NCBI GenBank assembly: GCA_018816865.1
Contig: JAHIUW010000036.1
Span: 1 to 64,000 of the forward strand
Reading direction: 5' to 3'
Source of the DNA: Pseudomonadota bacterium
GTDB taxonomy: Bacteria > Desulfobacterota > Desulfovibrionia > Desulfovibrionales > Desulfovibrionaceae
DNA: 64,000 nucleotides
The notes under the pieces are model-generated. The model saw nothing but the letters and a program-made list of their open reading frames with translations. It did not search any database and was not told the DNA's origin. The position numbers and the translations under genes are program-made. Of the stretch, positions 49,208 through 57,157 are shown one piece after another. The first letter of the stretch is position 1. The number at the start of each line of letters is the position of its first letter.

Positions 49208-49656
49208 AACTGATCAGCCCATCCTTTGACGAAGGCGCGGCCATCCCCATCCAGTACACCGGCGACGCCAGCGATTTCTCTCCCGCCATGGAGTGGGACG
49301 AGGCCCCCGAAGGAACCGAAAGCTTCGCCCTCATCTGCGAGGACCCCGACGCCCCGGCCGGGACCTGGACCCATTGGCTCATCTACGGCATCCCGGGTGC
49401 GGCCTTCCGCCTGTCCCCCAAGATGCCCGTCATGGGCGAGCACCCCTCGGGGCTGCGTCAGGGACTGAACAGCTGGGGACGCATCGGCTACGGTGGTCCC
49501 TGCCCGCCAAGCGGCACCCACCGTTACTTCTTCACCCTGTATGCCCTGGACAGCATGCCGGACCTGCCCCCCGAGGCCAGCCGCGCACAGCTGGAACAGG
49601 CCATGGAAGGACACGTCCTGGCCACGGCGCAGACCATGGGCACCTACACCCGCTAG
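49204..49656 (+). CDS. YbhB/YbcL-type PEBP-like protein
   Basis: A 150-aa phosphatidylethanolamine-binding-protein fold. [18 protein letters not shown] and [19 protein letters not shown] are the CR1 and CR2 blocks that form the anion-binding pocket. There is no signal peptide, so it is cytoplasmic. Bacterial members are sometimes called Raf kinase inhibitor-like, a name without functional support here. It overlaps the DUF6125-like gene by 4 nt and ends in a strong terminator. Confidence 0.9.
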   Translation: MKLISPSFDEGAAIPIQYTGDASDFSPAMEWDEAPEGTESFALICEDPDAPAGTWTHWLIYGIPGAAFRLSPKMPVMGEHPSGLRQGLNSWGRIGYGGPCPPSGTHRYFFTLYALDSMPDLPPEASRAQLEQAMEGHVLATAQTMGTYTR

Positions 49657-49679
49657 CTGTTTCCCCGATCTTTTTTTTT

Positions 49680-49718
49680 CCGCCCAGGCACCACAGGTGC
49701 CTGGGCGGCTGTTTTTTT
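49680..49718 (+). terminator. Strong terminator after the PEBP gene
   Basis: CCGCCCAGGCACC pairs with GGTGCCTGGGCGG (13 bp, ACA loop), followed by seven T residues and preceded by a T-run too. Confidence 0.92.
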
Positions 49719-49774
49719 GCTCCTCTTTCTGGTAGCTTGCGCCAATGATCCCCCAGCTCTTGCACGGAGGTCCC

Positions 49775-50545
49775 ATGCCACACCAGAAACTCCTGATCCT
49801 CAGCCTCGTGCTGCTGGCCGCTCTTCTGAGCTGCACCCCGGTCCCCACGACCCTGGCTCCCGTGCCCGACGACCTGCCCGAGGAGGCATCGGCCTATCCC
49901 CTGGACGCGGTCCTCGCCATGCGGGGCATCGTCGGCCACCTCCAGGGCAAGACCCTGAGCGGGGTGAACTTCAGCCCCGATGCGCACCATGCCCTGGCCG
50001 CCCACGGCTTCGACTACCCTGACTTCCGGGTCCAAGATCACAGGTTGCTGCACTACACATCCCGCGAAGACGGCCCCGTGGGCCGCTACGCCAGCGGCGC
50101 GGTCACCCTGACCGACCGCTACGAACGTGGGGCCGGGTTGGTCTACAGCACCCTGTATACCCTTGGGGAAAAGGGACTGAACATCGACGTGGCCCAGGCC
50201 ACCCCCTTCTATACCACGACCCCGAAGATCCGGGTCTTCCTGGTGCCAAAGGATGGCCTGCCTGCGCCGGCAGCGGCTTGGACCGACACCTTCGAAGCCA
50301 TGCGCAGGCTGAACTCCATGCCCAAGGACGGCCTGGCAGATGCCCGGCTCCTGGATACCCACGCCCTGGCCGTATTCCTGCTGGACCGCACCGCTCCTGA
50401 TGCGGTCGTCCAGTTGTCCTTGGACATCCCGGAGCTGAGACGCATCCTGCCCATCGTCGACCTGAGTCCAGAGGACTACCGCGATTATAATGGTTGGCGC
50501 GTGGCCATCGTGCAGGTCAAGCCTGCCATGCAAGCCGGGCTGTAA
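49775..50545 (+). CDS. Predicted outer-membrane or periplasmic lipoprotein, unknown function
   Basis: A 256-aa protein. The signal peptide (KLLILSLVLLAALLSC) ends in a lipobox LLSC with Cys near residue 20, so it is probably lipidated. The mature part starts with a Pro/Thr-rich linker and has mixed alpha/beta character: DYPDFRVQDHRLLHYTSRE, RYERGAGLVYSTLYTL and YRDYNGWRVAIVQVKP. I do not recognise a family. ATG 49775 has GGAGG 5 nt upstream. It stands alone between two terminators. Confidence 0.78.
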   Translation: MPHQKLLILSLVLLAALLSCTPVPTTLAPVPDDLPEEASAYPLDAVLAMRGIVGHLQGKTLSGVNFSPDAHHALAAHGFDYPDFRVQDHRLLHYTSREDGPVGRYASGAVTLTDRYERGAGLVYSTLYTLGEKGLNIDVAQATPFYTTTPKIRVFLVPKDGLPAPAAAWTDTFEAMRRLNSMPKDGLADARLLDTHALAVFLLDRTAPDAVVQLSLDIPELRRILPIVDLSPEDYRDYNGWRVAIVQVKPAMQAGL

Positions 50546-50570
50546 GTCCCTTTCAGAAAACGAAAAAACC

Positions 50571-50594
50571 GGTCCTGCATCGCCATGCAGAACC
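50571..50594 (+). terminator. Terminator after the lipoprotein gene
   Basis: GGTCCTGCAT and ATGCAGAACC pair with one mismatch around CGCC; AGTTTGTAATT follows. Confidence 0.5.
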
Positions 50595-50676
50595 AGTTTG
50601 TAATTGCGAAGACAAACAAGGGGCTGTCCTCAACCTCACGAATATCCACGGCCACATCTTCCTGCCGGACTCAGGA

Positions 50677-50793
50677 CAGGCGATTCAAAAGCGTGTGGAT
50701 GCCAGGCGGGGGGCGAGGCGAGGCCATGACCCTATCGGCGAGGATTCAACCCCTCCGATGCAACGAAGCAGACATCCGCTTTTCAAACACCTG
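50677..50793 (-). repeat. Structured repeat element, copy 3 (end of the racemase gene)
   Basis: A 117-nt element. Outer blocks CAGGCG (50677-50682) and CACCTG (50788-50793), then TTCAAAAGCG with CGCTTTTCAA and GGATG with CATCC, form a long arm. On the minus strand it has TCTGCTTCGTTGC (50772-50760), identical to copy 1. The inner stem is degenerate. The last 8 nt at 50786-50793 are coding sequence of the racemase; its stop codon lies in the arm. Confidence 0.65.
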
Positions 50794-51487
50794 ACAACGC
50801 GAAATCCACCGCTGCCAAAGCATGCAAACGGGTGGTGTCATGCAGGGGCAGTGGTGAATCCTGCGGCCCCACCAACAAAGGAATCTCGGTACAGCCAAGC
50901 ACCACGGACTGCGCGCCCCGGGCGGCAAGAGCAGCGATGATCTCAACGTACCGGGCTCTGGATTCGTCTCGCAGCTTGCCCTTGACCAGTTCCTCAAAGA
51001 TGATGCGATCCACATCGGCCCGCTGGCCCGCATCCGGGACAAGCACCTCAATGCCATGCTGCCCGCTCAGCCTGCCCGAATAGAAATCCAGTTCCATAGT
51101 GAAGCGGGTCCCCAGCAACCCTACACGTGTCTGCCCGGCGGCCTTCACGGCCCTGCCCGCAGCATCGGCAATGTGCATCAGCGGCACGGAAAGGCGCTGC
51201 TGCACCTGGGGGGCCACGTTGTGCACGGTATTGGTACAAATCAGGACACAATCAGCCCCCTGGTCAACCAACGATTGCGCGGCGTCGCCCACAACCCCAG
51301 CCAGACCAACCCAATCGCCGCCGCACATCAGATCGTAGATTTCCTGAAAATCAAAGGAACGCATCAGGAGATCGGCGGAATGCACACCGCCCAGCCGCGC
51401 CGCCACCTCGCGGTTGATGATGCGATAGTATTCGATGCTGGATTCCCAACTCATGCCGCCCAGCAGTCCGATGGTCTTCATCTCCAC
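50783..51487 (-). CDS. Aspartate/glutamate racemase family protein
   Basis: A 234-aa cofactor-independent racemase-fold protein. The two catalytic Cys are in LICTNT (about residue 84) and LGCTEIP (about residue 197), one on each lobe, and MKTIGLLGGMSWESS is the family N-terminus. This matches YgeA-like amino acid racemases; the exact amino acid is unknown. ATG 51487 is used. The 3' end runs into repeat copy 3. Confidence 0.9.
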   Translation of the reverse strand: MEMKTIGLLGGMSWESSIEYYRIINREVAARLGGVHSADLLMRSFDFQEIYDLMCGGDWVGLAGVVGDAAQSLVDQGADCVLICTNTVHNVAPQVQQRLSVPLMHIADAAGRAVKAAGQTRVGLLGTRFTMELDFYSGRLSGQHGIEVLVPDAGQRADVDRIIFEELVKGKLRDESRARYVEIIAALAARGAQSVVLGCTEIPLLVGPQDSPLPLHDTTRLHALAAVDFALSGV

Positions 51488-51575
51488 CTCCGATGAAATG
51501 TCATCCAGTCACGCCGCCCACCGGCGTTAGGCCAGGGCATCCCCCGGGCGGACACCCGTTCGACTCTCTTCGCTC

Positions 51576-52538
51576 TTACCGACTCAGATAATAATAGCCC
51601 ACACCCACCAACGTCACCGCTGCAACACGCAGGGCCTGGTTGGCGGCGATGAGCTTCAAGGCCAGACGAGGTTTGAAGATGCCCGCGTAAAAGGGGAACT
51701 GATGCCTAAAGGCCCGCATGGGCGAGGACAAGACGTTGCCCAGCAGTAGCGCCAGCACGATCTCACGGGTGCCCAGACTGCCGTCGGCCAGGAGCGCCCC
51801 GGCCGTGGCCAGTCCGGCCGTGAACTCGGCGGCCACGTGAAAGACCACGATGCCCATGGCCTTGGGCGGCAGCCAGGAAAACACCCCCACATGATCGCTC
51901 ATGAACTGCTCCATGAACGTAAACCCGCCCAGCTTGTTCACAAAGAAAATCAGGATATAAATGGGTACGGTGATGCGCAGGATCTTATGGATGCGCTTCT
52001 TGAACCGTGCCCAGGTCTGCACAAGGGCGTCCCTCCAGTTACGGCTCTGCTGCTCGTCCAAACGGCAAACCACGCAACCCTCGGGCAAGGGCGGCAGCAG
52101 CAGACGTCCCATGACCAGAATGAATGCGGTGCGCAGGAACGCAGCGAACAGGGTCAGCCCCACATAGGTCACCGCCGCGTCGCCGATGAACGGCACGGTG
52201 ATGAAGAACATGGTGGGCAGATGCAGGAAATAGGTTGGCAGGCTGTTGAACAGGTTGGAGAGCATCAACTCGCGATCGGAAAGCTTGCCCTGTTCGTGGG
52301 CCTCGGCCAGCATGGTGTTCGCCGTGATCCCCGAAAAGAAGGCCATGGAAAAAGACGCGCCCGTGATGTCCTTCAGACGTGCCACGCGCGTCAGCGGCTG
52401 GGCCAGTTTGGCCACGACACGAGTCCAGTTCAGGGCCTCGATGAGATTGCCCACCATGAGTCCCACGGAGATGAAGAACATCAGGCGCAGCAGAGGCCAG
52501 CCCAAACCATTCCACAACGTTTGCAGATCGAAATCCAT
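51576..52538 (-). CDS. Nucleoside-recognition (Gate) domain membrane protein
   Basis: A 320-aa membrane protein with about eight helices. FFSGITANTMLAEAHEQGKL and SNLFNSLPTYFLHLP are typical of the nucleoside-recognition/SpmA-like Gate domain family found in transporters such as FeoB and in spore-maturation proteins. Substrate unknown. It begins 9 bp after the panB stop and is probably co-transcribed with it; a role in pantothenate or nucleoside movement would be speculation. Confidence 0.82.
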   Translation of the reverse strand: MDFDLQTLWNGLGWPLLRLMFFISVGLMVGNLIEALNWTRVVAKLAQPLTRVARLKDITGASFSMAFFSGITANTMLAEAHEQGKLSDRELMLSNLFNSLPTYFLHLPTMFFITVPFIGDAAVTYVGLTLFAAFLRTAFILVMGRLLLPPLPEGCVVCRLDEQQSRNWRDALVQTWARFKKRIHKILRITVPIYILIFFVNKLGGFTFMEQFMSDHVGVFSWLPPKAMGIVVFHVAAEFTAGLATAGALLADGSLGTREIVLALLLGNVLSSPMRAFRHQFPFYAGIFKPRLALKLIAANQALRVAAVTLVGVGYYYLSR

Positions 52539-52547
52539 GCCTACGGC

Positions 52548-53381
52548 CTAATCCTTGAGTTTTTCGATTTCAGCGGCGGGCATGTCAAAACAATGTTCCT
52601 CCGCCGGGAAGGTCCCTTCCTCCACCTCCTTGCGGAAGTCCTCCATGGCGGCCACGGCGGCACGGCCCAGTTCGGCATAGCGCTTGACGAACCGGGGGGT
52701 GAAGCGATCGAAGAGCCCCAGCACATCGTGAGTGACCAGGACCTGACCATCGCAGTGCGGGCCGGCTCCGATGCCGATGGTGGGGATGGACACGGCCTCT
52801 GTAATCAGCTGGGCGATGGGTGCAGGCACGGCCTCCAGCACCAGGCTGAAGCATCCGGCCTCCTCCAGCAGGCGGGCCTCATCCACCAGGGCGCGCCCGG
52901 CCTTTGCCGTCTTGCCCTGGACCTTGAAGCCACCCAGCTTGGCCACGCTCTGGGGCGTCAGCCCGATATGGCCCATGACGGGGATATCCGCAGCGACGAT
53001 GGCCCGGACGCGCGACAGCATGCGCGCCCCCCCCTCAAGTTTGATGGCACCGGCCCGGCCTTCGGCCAGAAAACGACCGGCATTGCGCACGGCCTCTTCA
53101 TCGCAGGTCTGATAGGACATGAACGGCATGTCGCCCACCACCAGTGCCCGCTCGGTGCCCCTGGACACGGCGCGGGTGTGATGGACCATGGCGTCCATGC
53201 CCACGGCCAACGTGTCCGGCTGCCCCAGACCGACCATGGCCAGCGAATCTCCCACAAGGATCATGTCCACACCGCTGGCGTCAGCCAATCGGGCCAGCAC
53301 GGCGTCATAGGCCGTAAGCATCGAAAGCTTGCGCCCCCCCTTGCGGGAAACCACACCCGGAACCGTCATTTTGTCTGTCAT
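52548..53381 (-). CDS. panB: 3-methyl-2-oxobutanoate hydroxymethyltransferase
   Basis: PanB makes ketopantoate from 2-oxoisovalerate and methylenetetrahydrofolate, the FolD product. The 277-aa TIM-barrel protein has LTAYDAVLARLAD, VGDSLAMV, GHIGLTPQS and the catalytic Glu in FSLVLEAVP (near residue 178). ATG 53381 follows AAGGAGATCGAG. It is separated from the upstream regulator gene by a terminator. Confidence 0.95.
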   Translation of the reverse strand: MTDKMTVPGVVSRKGGRKLSMLTAYDAVLARLADASGVDMILVGDSLAMVGLGQPDTLAVGMDAMVHHTRAVSRGTERALVVGDMPFMSYQTCDEEAVRNAGRFLAEGRAGAIKLEGGARMLSRVRAIVAADIPVMGHIGLTPQSVAKLGGFKVQGKTAKAGRALVDEARLLEEAGCFSLVLEAVPAPIAQLITEAVSIPTIGIGAGPHCDGQVLVTHDVLGLFDRFTPRFVKRYAELGRAAVAAMEDFRKEVEEGTFPAEEHCFDMPAAEIEKLKD

Positions 53382-53476
53382 CTCGATCTCCTTGTTGCCC
53401 TGGCCCCGTCGGGGCGCGGCGCACAGCCTAACAGCCTGCACACGCCAATGACAAGCACCGCGCAGTCAACGAAAAA

Positions 53477-53500
53477 GGCCCCCCTCTCGCGAGGGGGGCC
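53477..53500 (-). terminator. Terminator of the CI-like regulator gene
   Basis: GGCCCCCCTC and GAGGGGGGCC form a perfect 10-bp stem with a TCGC loop; TTTTTC follows on the minus strand. Confidence 0.88.
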
Positions 53501-53564
53501 TTTCAGCATTCTGCACTACCGCCGCAACGCTTGCTCGCACTGCGGCAGCGAATAAGGTAACCGG

Positions 53565-54287
53565 TTACACTTCCTGCATCATCCAGACCATGCGGCCCAA
53601 AATGCGGTCCTTGTACTCGTCGAAGGTGAAGTGCTGGTCCGCGTGGCCCTCGTTCTCGGCCCGCAACACGAAGCGAGTCTTGTCAGCCTCCAGGAACACA
53701 CGACGAATGACCAGCCCCTCGAAGGGCAGCAGAACGCCGTAGATCTCCCCGGAAAGCACAGTGAGTTGATCACGGTCCAGGCCCACGAATGCGCCTCGGC
53801 GGATCATGGGTTCCATGCCGCCGCCGTCCATCTTGACCACGAGCAGGGACTTACGGTCAAAGCCCATGGGAATTGTCAGTTTCCCGGCTGCCACAGGTTT
53901 CCACTGACCGGACTCGGAGGTCCCGCCAGCCATGGCGTAATAACTGACCACCTTGGCCGAGGCCATGGGGTCGCCATAGGGGGAGGCATCTTCGCGCACA
54001 GTTTCGGACAAGGCCGGCTGATCAAAGGGTTGATACCCTTCCTTGGTCTTGATGTGACGAGGGCCTCGGCTTGAAGCCAACCAGTCGGGGTTCAACCCGA
54101 ACTCACGAAAAAGGGTGAGATACCAGTCTGCGGGCACGGAATCCCTGCGCTTGGCATCGGAGATGCTGGACTGGCGAATGCCGAGGACTGTGGCGAGTTC
54201 TACCTGAGTCCTCGTCCCTGTAGCTTCCTTAATCCGATCCACCACGGGGCCGAATCCTTCTCCATATTTCTTGCCTGATTTTCCCAT
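53565..54287 (-). CDS. CI-type repressor with inactive S24 (LexA-like) domain
   Basis: A 240-aa regulator with an N-terminal CI-type helix-turn-helix (TQVELATVLGIRQSSISDAKRR, about 27-48, partly quoted) and a C-terminal S24/LexA-like domain. Where LexA and CI have GDSM with the nucleophilic Ser, this reads GGGMEP, so the Ser is G157; the lysine-bearing VKR is VIRRV, Arg in place of the catalytic Lys near 195. It should bind DNA and dimerise but not cleave itself. ATG 54287 is chosen for its 6-nt spacing from AGGA. Divergent from the Cro-like gene at 54363. Confidence 0.88.
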   Translation of the reverse strand: MGKSGKKYGEGFGPVVDRIKEATGTRTQVELATVLGIRQSSISDAKRRDSVPADWYLTLFREFGLNPDWLASSRGPRHIKTKEGYQPFDQPALSETVREDASPYGDPMASAKVVSYYAMAGGTSESGQWKPVAAGKLTIPMGFDRKSLLVVKMDGGGMEPMIRRGAFVGLDRDQLTVLSGEIYGVLLPFEGLVIRRVFLEADKTRFVLRAENEGHADQHFTFDEYKDRILGRMVWMMQEV

Positions 54288-54314
54288 AAACATTCCTTCC
54301 CTATCTTTTCCCAG

Positions 54315-54343
54315 ATTTTAACTATTGACAGCTTATTCGTTAA
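54315..54343 (-). promoter_or_regulatory. Promoter of the CI-like gene
   Basis: On the minus strand TTAACG (54343-54338) and TAAAAT (54320-54315) are 17 bp apart. It overlaps the opposing Cro-like promoter, and TTAAC (54318-54322) with GTTAA (54339-54343) form an inverted repeat spanning both. Confidence 0.55.
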
Positions 54344-54352
54344 CCTTATATA
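54325..54352 (+). promoter_or_regulatory. Promoter of the Cro-like gene, possibly giving a leaderless mRNA
   Basis: TTGACA at 54325-54330 and TATATA at 54347-54352 are 16 bp apart. The expected start site is about 54358-54360, only 3-5 nt before the ATG at 54363, and no Shine-Dalgarno is present. Confidence 0.6.
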
Positions 54353-54362
54353 GGCTTTAGCA

Positions 54363-54638
54363 ATGACTATCCAATCAAAAGAAACAAGTCAATTACTTGA
54401 AGCAAATACCCCCCCGCGTCAAGCCAAGCTCCGTGCCTGGCTTGTGCTCAACGGGTTCGCCATGGGTGAACTCGCCAAGCGTCTCGGGGTACATCCGTCC
54501 ATGATCACCCGCATCGTCAAGGGTGAATCAGCCCCGGCCAGACGCATCGAGCAATTGGCCGAACTGGGTGTGCCACAGGAGCTTCTACCTGTTCCGTCCC
54601 GTCCACCGGGACGTCCACCCGGCACGAAAAACAAATAG
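54363..54638 (+). CDS. Small Cro-like helix-turn-helix regulator
   Basis: A 91-aa XRE-type protein. The helix-turn-helix is MGELAKRLGVHPSMITRIVKG (about residues 34-54, partly quoted). The C-terminus PSRPPGRPPGTKNK is basic and resembles an AT-hook (RPPGRPPG around GR). It is divergent from the CI-like gene with promoters that overlap, like a small bistable switch. No prophage genes are adjacent, so it is either a domesticated pair or a remnant. Confidence 0.82.
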   Translation: MTIQSKETSQLLEANTPPRQAKLRAWLVLNGFAMGELAKRLGVHPSMITRIVKGESAPARRIEQLAELGVPQELLPVPSRPPGRPPGTKNK

Positions 54639-55037
54639 CCTACCCGCCTGACTCAAAAGCGTGTCCGATATCCGTGCAGAGCATCGATGAGGAGACAAAA
54701 AAAAGATTGTTCGAAGACACGTCCCAGGGGACTGCTGGCCTGCCCAGCCGATAGGTCCGGTGCACTACATCTCTCACCGTCCTCTACCAATACTATTATC
54801 CCCTCAGCGCGACCTGAGGCCACGCTATAATGTATACAAGCTCTGCCATTGTCAATGTCTTTCCGTAGTAAAAAGATCGGATTTACCCATAGGGTAATTC
54901 ATAACCTCAACGTATAGACTGACTTAGACTCTACAAAAAAAATCTGCCCCTGATATTGCATTTTCAATGCTGCACAAAAAACCCGCCCCCCCAAGAGGGA
55001 GCGGGCTAATCATTCATCATGGGTCCAACTTGAACAT
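54639..55037. other. 399-bp gap between the Cro-like gene and hflC
   Basis: No gene is seen. It contains TCAAAAGCGTGT near 54652-54663, matching the outer arm of repeat copies 1 and 3 and perhaps a truncated copy. A more AT-rich middle section (54780-54960) has no recognisable promoter boxes except TATAAT at 54826-54831 without a clear -35. It ends with the hflC terminator. Confidence 0.45.
54981..55006 (-). terminator. Terminator of the hflKC operon
   Basis: On the minus strand a CCCGCTCCC/GGGGGGCGGG stem around CTTG is followed by TTTTTTG. Confidence 0.85.
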
Positions 55038-55889
55038 CTATCTCATATATCTGAAGAACTCACTCTTAGGCGTCAGGATGACACGGGTATTGTTCTTCAA
55101 ACTCTTCTCATAGGCTTCCATGCTGCGTTTGAAGGCGTAGAAATCGGGCGCCTGATTCAAGGCCTGGGCGTAGATAGCAGTCGCCTGACCGTCACCCTGG
55201 CCTTGCAGCATGGCGGACTCGCGTTCCGCATCAGCCAGGATCAATGCCCTGTCCTTGTCGGCATTGGACTTGATCTTGGCCGACTCTTCCTGACCCTCGG
55301 AACGGTACTGCTTGGCCTGGCGCTCGCGCTCAGCGCGCATCCGGCCAAAGATGGCCCGCTCATTCTCTGCGGGCAAGTCCGTACGCTTGATGCGCACGTC
55401 CACGATCTCGATGCCGTAATCCTTGACCAGTTCGGAGGCCCTGGCGGACACTTCCTGCATGATCTGGCCGCGTTTCTCGGCCACGACCTCGATCAGGGTG
55501 TATCCACCGAGCGCCACACGCAGCTGGGCGTAGACAATATCGTCAAGCCGGGCCAGGGCCCCGCGCTCATTGCGCACCGTGAGGTAATACTGCAACGGGT
55601 CCACGATGCGGTACTTGGTGAAATTGTCCACGATCATGTTCTTCTTGTCCTTGGTCAGGATCTCCTCGGGGCGGGCGTCGTACTCCAACACCCGGGAGTC
55701 GAAGAACAGCACGTTCTGAACAAACGGCTTTTTGACATGCAGACCGGGGAGCATGACGCCGCCCACGGGCTTGCCCAACTGCAGGACAATGGCCTTTTCG
55801 GTCTGATCCACGGTATACAGGCACTGCGTCAGCAGCACAAAGCCCAAGGCCACCACACCAAGGAGGATTATGGTCTTTTTACCCAACAT
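55038..55889 (-). CDS. hflC: HflC, SPFH-domain membrane protein
   Basis: With HflK it forms the periplasmic cage that surrounds FtsH and modulates membrane-protein proteolysis. The 283-aa protein has one N-terminal membrane helix (TIILLGVVALGFVLLTQCLY), the SPFH domain (TEKAIVLQLGKPVGG to about residue 190) with RIKRTDLPAENERAIFGRMRAER (partly quoted) and a C-terminal coiled region. Its ATG overlaps the hflK stop. Confidence 0.95.
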   Translation of the reverse strand: MLGKKTIILLGVVALGFVLLTQCLYTVDQTEKAIVLQLGKPVGGVMLPGLHVKKPFVQNVLFFDSRVLEYDARPEEILTKDKKNMIVDNFTKYRIVDPLQYYLTVRNERGALARLDDIVYAQLRVALGGYTLIEVVAEKRGQIMQEVSARASELVKDYGIEIVDVRIKRTDLPAENERAIFGRMRAERERQAKQYRSEGQEESAKIKSNADKDRALILADAERESAMLQGQGDGQATAIYAQALNQAPDFYAFKRSMEAYEKSLKNNTRVILTPKSEFFRYMR

Positions 55890-56947
55890 TATTGCGTCCC
55901 TCCCTTGGTCGTCCCCTGCACCCGATCCAACGACAGATAGGGCAGAACCGAGCCCGCCACATCATCGCTGATGATGATCTTGTCCAACTCGGGGTTGGAA
56001 AGAATCTTTTCCATGGTCTCCAGATACAGACGCTTGCGGGTCACGTCCTTGGCTTTGTTGTATTCACGCATCACGGACAGGAACTTGTCGGCCTCACCCT
56101 TGGCAACCCTGATCCGGGTCTCCTTGTAGGCACCGGCCTGATTGATCAGCACGGCCGCCTGACCACGGGCCTTGGGCATCAGATCGTTGCGGTAGGCATC
56201 GGCCTCGTTGATGAAGCGGCTCTTGTCCTCCCGGGCGGAGGCCACGTCCTTGAACGCATCGACGACTTCCTTGGGCGGATGGACATTCTGCAGCTGCACG
56301 GCCAGCACGTTGATGCCGCATTCGTACTTGTCCAAGATGGACTGGAGCTGCACGCGGCATTCGTTCTGGATCTCAAGCTTGCCGGTGGTCAGCACCGCGT
56401 CGATCTTGTTGTAGCCCACAACCTCGCGCATGGCCGCCTCAGCCACGGACTTGACCGTGGCTTCCTGACCCTTCAAATTGAACAGATACTTCGCAGGGTC
56501 ATTGATCTTGTACTGCACGATGTACTGCACATCCACGATGTTCTCGTCACCGGTCAGCATCAAGGATTCCTCAGGCGTCAGACGCGACTGCTGGGTAAAC
56601 TCGCTGCGCCCCAGGCTCTGGAACCCCACCTCGACGCGGTGGACCTTGGTCACCTGCGGCTTGAGCACGGATTCGAAGGGAGCCGGCCAGTGGTAATGCG
56701 GACCGGGTTCAGTCTGGCTGTCAAATGCGCCAAAGCGCTTGACCACGCCCACCTCGTCGGGGCCGACGATGTAGATCCCCGATGCCAGCCACAGGAGCAC
56801 GAGCACCCCAATCAGAATCTTCCAACCCGGAAAGCCCATGTTCTTGAACTTGTCGAAATTCACGTTCAGGTCGCCCAGGTTCGGCCCGCCGGGGCCGCCG
56901 GGGGGTCTCTGCCGTCGTTGCTGCAATTTTTCCCAATCCCAATTCAT
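55889..56947 (-). CDS. hflK: HflK, SPFH-domain membrane protein
   Basis: Partner of HflC. The 352-aa protein begins MNWDWEKLQQRRQRPPGGPGG, the Gly/Pro-rich cytoplasmic N-terminus typical of HflK, then a membrane helix (ILIGVLVLLWLASGIYIV) and an SPFH domain (VGPDEVGVVKRFGAF, VVAQYRI-like VQYIVQYKINDP) and a coiled C-terminus. ATG 56947 has only a weak ribosome binding site; a start at 56959 is possible. FtsH is not in the window. Confidence 0.95.
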   Translation of the reverse strand: MNWDWEKLQQRRQRPPGGPGGPNLGDLNVNFDKFKNMGFPGWKILIGVLVLLWLASGIYIVGPDEVGVVKRFGAFDSQTEPGPHYHWPAPFESVLKPQVTKVHRVEVGFQSLGRSEFTQQSRLTPEESLMLTGDENIVDVQYIVQYKINDPAKYLFNLKGQEATVKSVAEAAMREVVGYNKIDAVLTTGKLEIQNECRVQLQSILDKYECGINVLAVQLQNVHPPKEVVDAFKDVASAREDKSRFINEADAYRNDLMPKARGQAAVLINQAGAYKETRIRVAKGEADKFLSVMREYNKAKDVTRKRLYLETMEKILSNPELDKIIISDDVAGSVLPYLSLDRVQGTTKGGTQ

Positions 56948-57157
56948 AATAGCATCCATTAAGTTTTCAATGTTACCAAGACCAAGGGCGGAAAGGCCGC
57001 TTCCCCGCGAAACCTTTCGTCTTTTCCACGTAATAATCGTGTGGTACTCACCGTTCACGGTAAAATGCGACTTGATTAATCACATAGCGGGGTTTAATCC
57101 TTATAAGTAGGAAATCCCTGTTGCGCCATGATAACGTTATATCACACGAGAGGATAG

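Noticed and set aside
54288-54638. Prophage
   Set aside because: Only a CI/Cro-like pair is present; no integrase, structural, lysis or replication genes and no att-like duplications were seen in either direction.
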